A DNA stretch of 64,000 bases from Triangularia verruculosa (lineage: Eukaryota; Ascomycota; Sordariomycetes; Sordariales; Podosporaceae): the NCBI GenBank assembly GCA_033296885.1, contig MU863964.1:1-64000 (forward strand), in the 5' to 3' direction. How positions within the stretch are numbered: position 1 is the stretch's first letter; every line of letters starts with the position of its first letter. The position numbers were made by a program, and so were the translations under genes. The notes beneath the pieces are model-generated. The model was given only the letters and a program-made list of their open reading frames with translations. It did not search any database and had not been told where the DNA came from. This document shows, piece after piece, positions 22,415 through 32,535 of this stretch.

Positions 22415-22925
22415 CTACATTTTAGAAGCCACTTTACCTAGACTACCCAGATCTCCAGCGATAAATAACGGTTCTAGTTTCACATTCTCCCCAGGCCGTA
22501 ACTAGGTACTCAGTATCATCCCTTATAAGCCTCAGGCTCCAGACAACAAGTAGCCAGCCAGGCCTCGGCTACTCACCACCAACCCTGAGGCTATGAACAA
22601 CGAGGATACGGACATGCCCAGCCACGGGAAAAGAACACGATGGAAATACTCGCAGAGTACACCTTTGGGCATGACACGGGTTACTATGTTCCTGAAACAC
22701 AACCACAACGCTCAGCGCAACCTCAAAGCCCAACACAAACAAGTGGACATCAGAGACAGGCGTCACAAGTGGCCGTCAACTATAACTAGGACCCGTGGAT
22801 TTACTTATGTCGCCGCGATGGCGAGTGTTCGAACGCGTCTTTATGTGAGGGCATAGCGAAGAAGAAGGGGTCTTGTTGTGAGCCATGTACCAGCGCGGTA
22901 TGTTCCATACCTACAGGTAGTAAAT
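22415..22925 (+). pseudogene. Relic copy 1 of an undescribed Q/Y-rich, Cys-rich protein gene
   Basis: Read in the frame of position 22589, the sequence gives a Gln/Tyr/Gly-rich part (GYEQRGYGHAQPREK ... AEYTFGHDTGYYVPETQPQ), a Gln/Ser-rich spacer and a Cys-rich end (DPWIYLCRRDGECSNASLCE ... GSCCEPCTSAVCS, seven Cys). In-frame stops occur just before GYEQ and at 22787-22789 (TAG), and one lies further 5'. The nucleotide sequence is clearly repeated at 27,735-28,335 in the same orientation. No known family is recognised. The intact Cys-rich end suggests recent decay, or a gene whose real exon structure avoids the stops. Confidence 0.6.
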
Positions 22926-23469
22926 GCGGTACCTAGGTCCACTATTATTCAAGTTATTCCCTACGATAGTGTTTGAAGGCCGTAAAAGTACCTAGTCAAA
23001 TGATCCTTTGTAAGCATTTTAAATTGTTATCGCTGAATGGTACCGTCCTACTCTGCGCTTGATGGATCTGCTCCCGTCGGGAAGAACGTCTTCTATTGCC
23101 AGTAGTGATCTGCAAATGCCATGTACCGAACGTCTAGGCTTCGAGGTCAATATGAACGACTGCAAAGCGATGGCAGGCAATATCGAACCGGACATCTATT
23201 CATAGATCTTATATTATCAGCCGCTCTGGCAACAATTTCAGCCGGGCTGAAATTTGTGACCCATACTTGGTAACCACCACCTCACCCCATCTCGGGAATG
23301 TCCGAGTTACACAACATGGCACCGTTGGAGTCAGCGATGGGATAATTGACGTGGAAAGGGTAGCTATATAGTCGTGTGTCCAACTATTATACAGTAGTCC
23401 AATCGTAGGCCCTGATACCAGATCAACCTCTTTCGTCAAGTGCTGCACTGGTGACCTATTGTTGCGGAG
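22926..23469. other. Intergenic, upstream of the CBM18 gene
   Basis: About 540 bp. Contains TACCTAGG/ACCTAGT motifs (22,929; 22,988) and a 21-bp palindrome at 23,234-23,254. The 3' part probably holds the promoter of the next gene. Confidence 0.5.
23234..23254. promoter_or_regulatory. 21-bp palindrome (10-bp arms AATTTCAGCC around one G)
   Basis: A perfect inverted repeat, 216 bp before the ATG of the CBM18 gene. It could be a binding site for a dimeric regulator, but nothing else supports a function. Confidence 0.3.
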
Positions 23470-24370
23470 ATGAGGTACTTACTCCGCATGTTTTTACTCA
23501 TGACGCTTATCGCGTCAAGCGTCGTCTGGTCCCTCCCTCAGTCATCAACAGCATTAAAAAACAGCGCCGACGGCCAGTGTGGCGGAGAGTTCACCTGTCT
23601 CGATTCGTCGTTTGGACAGTGTTGTTCAGCTCATGGGTGGTGGGTCCCGCGCTTACCCCTATTTTCTTTCAGGGGCTCGAAACTTTTTGGCTTGGCATAA
23701 AAACAAATGTCCAAAATGCTACCAGTGTTTTTCACTCAATTATCGCTAATACAGTTGTGATAGGTGTGGGAACACAGAAGAACATTGCGGCTCCGGATGC
23801 AACCCTGTCTTCGGCCTCTGCACCATCCCTGCTTCCTCAAGCGCTCGCAGCGTCACTCAGCAACCAGCGTCATGTCCAGCCATCCAAAAGACCGAGACTG
23901 TCTTCCGCACCAACATCGCCAACGTGACTCAGACACTCAATAAAACCGAAACTGTCGAGAGGACAGTGTTGCTCTTTACCACGAGCACCATCCTTCAGAC
24001 AAGTATAGTACTGCAAACCAACACCATCGCTGCGAGCACCACGGGAACTGTTACTGTGATTAGGACAGTAACCGTTTCGATTACCGTCCCGACAACAGTG
24101 ATACGAACAGTCACAACAACCGCTTCGGGGAGCCCTGTTACAAGAATCGCAACAATCACTGCCACTGCCACCCGGACAACGACAGAGATACGGCAAACCA
24201 CGGCTACTGTAACGAAGACGATCACCACGACTACGGGAACGAGAAGGAGAAGAACAAGGACACGAACGCGGACACGGACTAGAAATGGAGAGGAGATAAT
24301 TGAGCTGGAGGAGGAGATAATTGAAGATGACGATGACGGGCTTTTGTGTGGATTGTTAGGGGGATGTTGA
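23470..24370 (+). CDS. Secreted CBM18 chitin-binding protein with Thr-rich stalk and charged tail
   Basis: Exons 23470-23639 and 23764-24370 (intron GTGGGT...TAG, 124 nt) give 258 aa. The signal peptide is about 22 residues (MRYLLRMFLLMTLIASSVVWS). One hevein-type CBM18 module follows: QCGGEFTCLDSSFGQCCSAH, then across the splice GWCGNTEEHCGSGCNPVFGLC, with all eight cysteines. A long Thr-rich region (TVTVIRTVTVSITVPTTVIR type) ends in an Arg-Thr run (TRTRTRTRTR), then an acidic stretch (EEIIELEEEIIEDDDDG) and CGLLGGC. It probably binds chitin outside the cell, protecting or remodelling the wall, or acts as an effector. No catalytic domain is present. The correct splice is fixed by the CBM18 motif. 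Confidence 0.85.
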
Positions 24371-24688
24371 TTGTGAACCACTGGGCTAGAGAGTGACGGT
24401 GGACATTGTGGCGTGTTCGAGAGTGCACCGAGGCTGTTTTAGAGAGCTTAATGGGTTGCACTTTACTTCCACTACCTACCTAAGGCGTTGATTTGAGCTT
24501 CTTCACTTCTATACTATTGCTGGTCCCTCAGATCCCTGCATGCCGGTGCCAGTAGGGTGAATATAGTCCGGGGTCCAGGTGATAGGTATAATAGTATTTA
24601 CCTTTAAGTACATTAAAAGGAGGTGACGATCTGTATATCCACATTTAACCTTGATGCCCCGCAAAATAAATCTGGACAGTCCCATATT
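24371..24688. other. Intergenic between convergent genes
   Basis: About 320 bp of 3' regions with an ACCTACCTAAGG motif near 24,473. Nothing else is seen. Confidence 0.4.
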
Positions 24689-26573
24689 CTAACCGATCAC
24701 CACCCTCACACCCTTGCTTTCTAGTCGCGGGCTGGACACGCCAAAGTCGCACTCGAACTTGACGTTAGACTCGTCGGTCTCATACAGAGTCATCTTTGGA
24801 CCGCCAGGGCGAAAGAGTGTCGCAAGTAGGATGTACATGTCCGCGTACGCCAAACTAACGTCGTCTGGTTAGCATAGAAAAGAAGCCAGAGGATGCAAAT
24901 AATATCCCACTTACTTTTTACCCAAACAAACTCTAGACCCTTTGGAGAATGGATTCAGGTTTCGGTCCATTCTGGGATCATATTCACCGAGCCATCTTCT
25001 TGGCACGAAACTCCAAGGATTCGGATACACCTCTGCATCGTAATGCATCGGGTACATCGGCACGCTCACCGATGTCTAGATAGTCAAGTGGTCAGCAGTG
25101 AGACAAGCAGCTTCATACCCGGTTGGCGATCCTACTTACCCCCTTCGGAATTACCCAGTCTTTGTATTTGATCTCATCGTGAGGGAATACTTTCGCCACA
25201 TGACGAGTAGCTCCAATGCCCAACCTCAGCGCTTCCTTGACGCAGGCCGCCAGATATGGAAGCTTTTCCAGGTCTGCCCAACGTGGGTTCTGATTCGGAA
25301 ACCCGACCATCAGCCCGGCAAGCTCATCCCGCACCCGCTTCCCCTTTGCCGGATCAGCAAGGAGATAGTACGTCGCTATCGTGAGCATACGCATGGTAGT
25401 AATCCCGCCAGCGGCAAGAACAACACTTGCCTCTGTGGCGAGGCGGCTCTTGGTTTTCTGGGAGTCGGGTAAATCACTGAAGATGATAGTTTCAATTAGC
25501 TTCCGGTCAGTCGTCGACATCTCCTTGAGTCTGGCGGGGTCTTGTTTCTTGGTCCTCTCTAATGCTTCGTCAACAATCGTTTCTGTATACTGCGATTTTA
25601 CCACCGTTAGTCTTTTGGACACTGGGAGCAGAACTCAGAAAAAGTAGGTAAAGGTAGTAACTACGCCTTTCAACTGCGCGTAAGCCGCTCCTTCGGGATG
25701 CAGACGAGCCACGATTCCCACCGGGACGAACCGGAGAATCAAGGGAAGTATGGAAAAGTTAAACAGGAGAGGCGTCTGCGTGCCAAGACCATGCAGCATG
25801 CGGTGCCAGAGTGGCGAAAAGTCTTCGTCGTCCAGTAAGCCGATGCTCTTGCCAAAACAGGCCTTGGAAACAGCATCGTCAACATATGCGGCAAACGCAC
25901 GGTTGATGCTGATGACATGGCCGGTTTTCTTTGCCTTGTCGAAGAGTTCATCCACACGCGCCGCGAACGACCAGATGGAATCCTGGGCCAGGTCGATTGC
26001 ACGACGGGAGAAGAGGGGTTCAAGCGGTTTTCGTCGAATCTTGTGCAGATTGTGGTCTTCTGTAAATCCATGTGACTCTATTTCCTTTATCAGTTTTTGA
26101 TGTTGCTGCAAAATCATGGGATGTCCCAGTTCCTTACCGCCGAATCCCAAAGCTGCCCGTTGTCGAACATCGATGTTGGTATGCCTCACGGAGCCCGAGA
26201 CATTCAACACAGAGTAAAAGTCGGCATCGTTGACGGAGATCTCCCACGGATTAATCCTGATGATGGGCCCGTACTTGTCATGAAGCTCTTTGATCTTGAA
26301 GTGGCCCTTTGCCCATGTGGCGAGCTCAAAATACGATTGGTACCATCCTGTGGCGGCTGCGAGCTTGGGTCCAGGAAATTTAGACAAGGGAGACAGAAAA
26401 AGACGGTATATGGCTAGCCAAGCGCCGTACAGACAGAAAAGGGCAAACAACAGGACGAGTGCTGACCAGGTGGTCAGCGGCAGTCGTGGTATCATCTTTG
26501 ATGCTTCCGAGTTCATGATGAACATGATGAGAATGGGGATAAAGGTGAGGGAAGGAACGCAAGTGATCTTCAT
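24689..26573 (-). CDS. Cytochrome P450 monooxygenase (4 exons)
   Basis: Minus-strand exons 26573-25665, 25589-25140, 25075-24915 and 24854-24689 join in phase to 561 aa. A membrane anchor (SALVLLFALFCLYGAWLAIY) is followed by the Pro-rich hinge PLSKFPGPKL. The I-helix oxygen-binding motif is AGGITT (about residues 363-368), the K-helix ExxR is KEALRL, the PERF-like motif is FVPRRW, and the heme loop is FSKGSRVCLG with Cys503; the splice falls right after it (CLGK/N). The layout and RINPWEISVNDADFY resemble fungal trichodiene-oxygenase/benzoate-hydroxylase-like families. Met27 (MIPRLPLTTW, at 26495) may be the true start. No partner biosynthetic genes lie nearby, so the substrate is unknown. 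It is convergent with the CBM18 gene. Confidence 0.9.
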
Positions 26574-26903
26574 TTTAGGTTTCCTCTTGATCCTCGTTGG
26601 GTCTCAACCCCCCACTGAACATTAACCTCATTTAGGTAGATGCGGTGTGACCCATTAGGTAACATAGCAGCAACATCACTAGCCCCAAAATTCACCATCA
26701 TCTTGGCGGCTCGGGCCGACTTTTAGGTGCTTGAGGGCATCCACACATACGGGGCCTGCACGCTTTATTAGGTACCTTGAGAGAGCAATGCTGAGTGAGG
26801 CCCACGGGTGAGATAAATGATGTGGGGGCATTAGTGGAGTACCTATCCACTACCTAGATACCAGGTAGGTGGTAACGAGGGGTGGATTTGCAACGCAAAT
26901 AAC
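26574..26903. other. Intergenic between P450 and the orphan N-domain gene
   Basis: 330 bp with TTAGGTACCTTGAG- and CTACCTAGATACC-type motifs (26,766; 26,849). No gene is supported. Confidence 0.4.
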
Positions 26904-27329
26904 CTACAGTTGCTGAGCGCTGAGCAACATATTGATGGCTACCATCTCGGATAGGATGGTCGTGCGAAGCCCATCAATGTCTTTACGCGATATCATTGAC
27001 CAGTGCAGTCGAGTTCCAATGCTGGCAAGACTTCGCGTCGTTCGGAAGTGCCCAAGACTGCTCTCCTTCGCCCTCATTTTGTTAACCATGGCCTGGAGGG
27101 GAATCAGGCAGTGCATGGCAATCGCGCCGACCTTGTCAAGGGTTTGGCGCTCATCGTCGTTGGAGGGTCGAAGATGGGTGGCGTGGCGCAGCGTACTGCT
27201 GAGCAGATCGAGCTCAATGCTCAACTGTTGGAAGTGCGCGGGCGCATCTTTGTAGTTGCGAAGCTCCATGACAACCCGTTCAAAGAGGCCTAGAACGGCG
27301 ATAATCTCACCCGCAGAGGCCATCGCCAC
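26904..27329 (-). CDS. Orphan N-terminal helical domain of fungal ubiquitin-like/NLR-type proteins (probable truncation)
   Basis: 141 aa: it begins MAMASAGEIIAVLGLFERVV and has LRNYKDAPAHFQQLSIELDL and a C-terminal HWSMISRKDIDGLRTTI. This pattern (helical start, a hydrophobic core with LxxEL, then W-x-KK/RKD-x-x-xLR and a final SIxxLL-like helix) matches the N-terminal domain that in many fungal proteins precedes a ubiquitin-like domain, ankyrins or a NACHT. Nothing that usually follows is present: the frame stops at TAG, and no further domain appears downstream. A GTAGGT at the stop could be a splice donor, but I find no exon to join. It may be a truncated remnant beside the relic copy at 27.7 kb. 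Confidence 0.55.
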   Translation of the reverse strand: MAMASAGEIIAVLGLFERVVMELRNYKDAPAHFQQLSIELDLLSSTLRHATHLRPSNDDERQTLDKVGAIAMHCLIPLQAMVNKMRAKESSLGHFRTTRSLASIGTRLHWSMISRKDIDGLRTTILSEMVAINMLLSAQQL

Positions 27330-27734
27330 CCTTTATGCCACAGGTCCGGGAGTTTGCTTCTTTGGGTCCAAAAGAAGAGTTGTGTTGTATCTAGGCAGGT
27401 AGTCAGGCTTTTTAGGTTCCTGAGTGGTGCCATGTCAGTCCTCCGCCATCGAAGATCACAACCCCCGCCCCTGTGACACGCAAGCCAGCCATTCCGTGGT
27501 CCAAGCGTCATTACTCCTAGCGGAACAGATCCAAGAAGAATATCATAAAGTTAGGTATGGAAAGTTAGATCACTGGAAGTTGTCACAGCTGTGCCTCAGG
27601 TAGAAGAATAAACGGAATTACCATCTAGGTACCTAGGTACCTTAGGTAGATACTACCTAGGAGTTCTAGTCAAGGTAAAACATCGAAAACAGCCACTGGG
27701 GCTTGGCAGATAACTGTATGAGTAAGGTGTTTTG
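27330..27734. other. Intergenic with CCTAGGTACC repeats
   Basis: Palindrome-rich stretch near 27,628-27,662 in which CTAGGTACC/TACCTAGG recurs. No gene is supported. Confidence 0.5.
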
Positions 27735-28335
27735 AAACTGCATTTTAGAAGCCACTTTACCTAAGCTACCCCTATCTCTCGCGAGAAATAACGGTTCGAA
27801 TTTCATAGTCTTCCCAGCCCAACCAGGCCGTGGCTACTTAGTATCATCCCTCACAAGCCTTAAGCTCTAGAAGCCCCGGCTATTTACCACTAACCCTCAG
27901 CCTATGGACAACAAGGATACGGCCAGGCCCCGGCTACTCAACGTCAACCCACAGGCTATGAACAACGATTACCAAGCCTGGCTCCAGTTACTCAGTATCA
28001 ACCCATAGGCTATGCAGACCAAGTACCCAGTCATGCTCCGGCTAGGTACTCAATATCAATCCTCAGACTATGGACAACAAGGATAAGGTACGGATATATC
28101 CAGCCACGGGAAAAGGACCCGATGGAAATGCTCGCAGAGTACACCTATAGTTATAATACGGGATACTATCTTTCTGAAATACAACTATAAAGCTCGATAT
28201 AAGTAAGCGGGCATTAGGGAGAGGCGTTATAAGTGGCCGTCAACCATAACTTACCCGTGGATTTGGTTATGTCGACGAGATGGCGACTGTTCGAACGCGT
28301 TCTTATGTGAGGGTATAGCGAAGAAGCTGTATTCA
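27735..28335 (+). pseudogene. Relic copy 2 of the Q/Y-rich, Cys-rich gene, with internal tandem expansion
   Basis: Aligns by eye to 22,415-22,860 in the same orientation, starting at CATTTTAGAAGCCACTTTAC in both. It is more decayed: several CA in copy 1 are TA here, and stops are frequent. Between about 27,900 and 28,080 it carries extra tandem units of about 55-65 bp starting near CTATGGACAACAAGG, readable as GYGQ/PTGYEQ-type peptides. The Cys-rich end is frameshifted. Together the two copies bracket the CBM18-P450 segment. Confidence 0.6.
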
Positions 28336-28368
28336 ATTGACAATGAATGTTATCTCCCAACTTGGCAA

Positions 28369-31300
28369 TCAGTACCTATGTGTCTGGATACCCCTCTTCC
28401 CAAAAAAACCCTTCCCCAGCACGTTACTACTAGCTCTCTTAATCAGCTTGCCAAAGGTACCCTTCTGATCCTCGGATCCAACGCAAGCCGCACCACTATG
28501 GCTATCATGCTCTGACGCAGCCTCACTCAACTTGTTGCTCGACCTCTTCTTTGTAACCGACTTGGCATGCTTCTTGATGAGCGAGCCTAACGGAATCTTG
28601 GAAGGCTTCCAAAAGTGGCGTTTCCAGTGATCATCACCCTCATCCTCCATGGGGTGAGCCTGGAAATTCGGTGGTGGCTGCTTTTCTTGGTGTTGGCCTT
28701 CGTCACTTGATTCCTCCCCGAGAAACGTGATCTGAGACAGTGAGCTCGGCTTGGTGATGGACGGTGATGCCGATCCTGACGCTGGTACTGTAGCTGTTAC
28801 TGGTGTGGTGTTGAGTAGAGGCGACGAGGGTGCCGATAGCGGTGGCCGGATGCCCTTTGGGGTGCGGTTGAACGCTCTAGACAGAAGCATGGAACTGAAG
28901 CGTTGTGGTGACTCGGCCGGTTTCATGACAACATTGGGTAAATGTTTATCCGAGGGTAGCTTAACAATTGTCAGGACACCACCTGGAGGGCCGCAGTTAG
29001 GTTCATCATTCCATTGAAAGCCGTATTTTGTCTCTCCTGGGACCAATTTCGATTCCACAATCTTGATCTCTGGTCGTAGTTTGCAACCGTAAGAGCCAAC
29101 CCAGCTGCGCGGATCACGCATGTGGCGCGTTATTTGTAGACTCCCAGAGCGTGTCAAGGCTGACCTCTGACCAGGTGTGAAGGGGAAGGTGCCTGCGGTG
29201 CGATACTTGCGGTGCTTTTCGATCCTTGCTTTCCACCCGGGACCTCGAGGGATCTCATCTTTTCCCCAAATGGCGTATATGAGTTCATTCGCATAGCCTT
29301 TGGTGGTGCCAACCACTGTAAGGCTGTCGACACGGTGGCCTATCAGTTTCAAAGGGTCGAGAATACAAAGATAAGCATCTGGATGGTATGGGACAAGCTC
29401 TACATCAGGTTAGAAGGTATGTCGCATGGTAGCAGGAGCATCGTTGCTCACCTTCATCATCAGTCTCACCCTTCTCGTCATTCTGACCATCATTGCTGGT
29501 CTCAGTACTGGTGTGACACTTCCCTTCCCCTTCCTCCTCTGGCTCTGGCTCATCGTGCCGGACTCTCCGCTCTGCTGACCCTTTCTTCCACTTCATTCCC
29601 TCACGATAGCCGTAGTACCTGCGGACCATCAAACACAAATTCCCGATATTGACCCCATCAGCTCTTGTACATTGAAGATTTGCAAACTTGGCTACCAACT
29701 GATGGACCCTTTGCAGTCCTCTCCATTGATCCACACCGACAGCGGTTGGATTCACATTGCCTCCTAACTTGGTGTAATCGACCTCCAGCGTGATGTATCT
29801 CATCAGGGGTACATAGGCATCCATAAAAAGTGTAGCCATTGGGCAATGCTGCTCAACAACAAACGGGCTGTACACAACATGGAATCTTCGGGCCAGGAAG
29901 AAAGCTGCTAGAAAGTCGGCCCGCATATCGTAGCAAACTGACATGTAAGGATACAAAGGAGAAATCGCCGATGACAAAGAATCCAGATATTCGGTTGTCC
30001 AGAGCTTGCGACCGTTCAAAGGATGAAGCGGCCATATTGGCTCGTAGTACCGTGGGGGGTTCATGCGTACAGGCTTTGGATTTTGGTTGCCTGTGTGGAG
30101 ATGATTTAGGATCATATTGGTGATCTCGAAGCGGGCTCGATCGGGCAGAAAGAAGTACAGGCATCTCTTCAACCTCCCTAGGCCTTTGAGCTGTGGATAT
30201 TTTCCATCTTGGAGTCCCTTCCGGTTCAGATTGTGTACGCCATCAGGATCACGTAGAGTCCTCTCCTTTCTGAGACGAAGAACTCCTTGCTGGAAGGAAA
30301 GCTCTTTGTCGAAAGTGAACTTGTCCGGCGGGTTGTTGAGTGTCCTTTCCCATGTTACCTCGACTGTCCGGTCCCATGGCGGATACTCGAGAGGAACAGG
30401 TGCCCGTTCTGGAGAGCGTAAGATTCTCACCGGAGGGGCATATCCCACGGATCTTGACCGCTGAGGGGTCTGTTTTCGGGGTATGCGTCGCTCGTCTCCA
30501 CAAATGAACAGTCCGCCACTTGCAAGTGGGTGAAATGGGACCGCGGGCGCGTCTATGGAATAGTTTTCGTGAGGATTACAAGGAGCCCGCACAGTTGGTG
30601 TGTTTGGAGGCGCACACAAATCCGATGGACTTTCCACTTCAAAATTTACTTGAACATCAGGGTACGGGGATGTTGGCTTCTCCCTGTCATCTCTCGGCTG
30701 CGAAGTTTGGGCCTCGTGTGTATGAGACTCGGCGGACAATGGCTGCGAGGAAGGAATGGCTGAGGTAGGTTTTTTGGCTTGCGTTGAAGTTTTGATTCCC
30801 TCGCCCGGACGCGGCGATGGAGATACGGTCTGAAACACGGCCGCTTGAGATGAGGCAGGGGTATCAGGAGACTTCAATCGGGAGGATGGCGATGCTGGAG
30901 TTAGCGGGAGCCTTGACACTGTTGTGACTGCAGCTGGAGTTGTCGGAGGTTTTCGGGAAGCTGTCAACGAAGTTGGTGTCGGAGGGAGCTTCGATAAATC
31001 GGTTCTCGTCGCTGGAGTTACTGGAGGTTGGTGTGAAGTTATGGTAGGCGCCGGAGTGATGAGGAAGGGCAGTTTCGGTGGAACTGTCGAGGTTGCAGAT
31101 ACTGGGGTAATTGGTGGCCTCCCGTGCGGTGGTTGGGTTGATGATGGAATTTGCATCTGGAGCTGTTTTCCTTGCGCTCTTGTTAAGCTCCGGGAGTTAT
31201 AGGTTGAGACACGATTTCCGCACAGACGGTCTGAATCTCTCACTCTTCTCTTGTCCGGAGTTTGTTCTTGTGTCGCAGAAAGCCTTCCAGAAGGGGTCAC

Positions 31301-32086
31301 AGCTCGTTGGCCTACCACCACTTTCGTTGCAACTCTCGTGGCGGCCCCTCTCTCCAGTTTGGCCGTTGTTTCTTGGATGACTGTTCCCGTACGCGGAGCA
31401 GTGGGGGTTGGCTGCCGTGACGGTACCTTTCCAGGAGGCCTTGTTACAACAGGCGTGGCTGTTTGTGTGGCCAGTCTGCTGCTTGCTGCTTGAACAACGG
31501 AATGCTTAGATGACATGGTCCCAAGCTGCTTTGAGCTTGCTTGCGTTGCAGAGAGTTTGGAGGATGCAGTATGCTGCGTATTCAATGTTCTCACTGCGTC
31601 CTGTACGACGGACGGCCGTCCGGAAGCTGTAGGTTGAGCCCCAGACGCTTTGACGGCCTGTCGGGGAGTAGGAGACCTTGTTGGTGGTAGATTTCCGTAC
31701 GTTGGAGTTCCCTTAGAGGTGGAACCAACTACCCTTGTTCCAAGGGGAGCTGACAACCTTTTTGTCTTTGTCTTTGTAGGCGTGGGCGTGGGCGTAGGTG
31801 CAGGTGTTACACCTCGGCCATTTTGTGTTGCAGGCGGTCTCGTTCCAGTTGGTGTAGTTGAATTTCTTGGCCCAGACTGGGAATTTCCTGGTGGCGTGAT
31901 ATGTCGAGCGCTGCGCTTCGCCAACTTGGGGTCACTTGAGACCCTTCCAGATGTATTCACTGCCGCAGCCGAGGGCATCGAGGATGCTTTGGGTAACGAT
32001 ATGACTGACAACGGTCTGGGACGCACGGCTTGGGCATTGTGTAACCTGGAGATGCTATCTATTGCTGGAGAGTCGTCCTTTGGCAT
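28369..32086 (-). CDS. Large, mostly disordered fungal protein of unknown function
   Basis: Exons 32086-29452 and 29399-28369 (GTGAGC...TAG) join in phase to 1,221 aa, starting at the Met at 32086 (MPKDDSPAIDSI). The first about 560 residues are Pro/Ser/Thr-rich and disordered (TPAPTPTPTPTKTKTK). A conserved-looking globular part follows: WERTLNNPPDKFTFDKELSF, GRLKRCLYFFLPDRARFEIT and YYGYREGMKWKKG, ending in an acidic stretch. Exon 2 opens with LVPYHPDAYLCILDPLKLIG and ends in a basic tail (KHAKSVTKKRSSNKLSEA). I do not recognise the family. An upstream minus-strand frame from Met 32535 (MEKAPLPGPALASAEQ) is compositionally similar and may be a 5' exon, but no clear in-phase splice was found. 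Confidence 0.65.
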
Positions 32087-32535
32087 AGGAGCCTGCGTAG
32101 TTCGCTTTTCCCCATTGGTTCTAGTGGATGTTGACGCAGGCAGCCTGAAGTCCAAAGCTATTAGTATCAAGCACCCTTAAAACCGCAAAACACATCATTA
32201 TGTGCGATATGACACAAGAACACTTGCAACCGGGAAGTACGCGAGTGGGACAAACGGGGAACAAGTAGCGGCTTTGTGGATACAAGCTGGGTGGGACGGC
32301 GCAGAGAGAGACGAAACAGGCGGAGGACTGACAACTCAGCTTCTTTGAGAGATGACCGAGGAAGAAGACTAGCTGACTCCCGAAGTGAGGCCTCTTCAAT
32401 CTTGTTACTATGCAAAAGATCGACGGAGTGGTGGTCGAAAGGGGTTTCACTGTCCTCATCATCCAGTGAGTGCACAGTCGTATCTGGCTGTTCGGCTGAG
32501 GCTAATGCGGGCCCTGGCAGTGGTGCTTTCTCCAT
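32087..32535 (-). other. Possible 5' coding exon or leader of the disordered protein gene
   Basis: An ATG at 32535 opens about 80 codons of acidic, Ser-rich sequence (SLDDEDSETPFDHHSVDLLH) before losing character. The following exon's frame is open upstream of its Met and has no other ATG. Candidate acceptors are at about 32,153 and 32,164, but donors that keep phase are weak (GTACTT, GTTGCA). Confidence 0.35.

Noticed and set aside
24855..24914. Reading through the P450 heme loop without an intron
   Set aside because: The frame after CLGK runs into stop codons; the 60-nt GTAAGT...TAG intron restores the conserved N-L-A-Y continuation.
27628..27662. CCTAGGTACC run as a telomere-like repeat
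   Set aside because: The unit is not TTAGGG and the palindromic motif is scattered, so no telomeric origin is supported.
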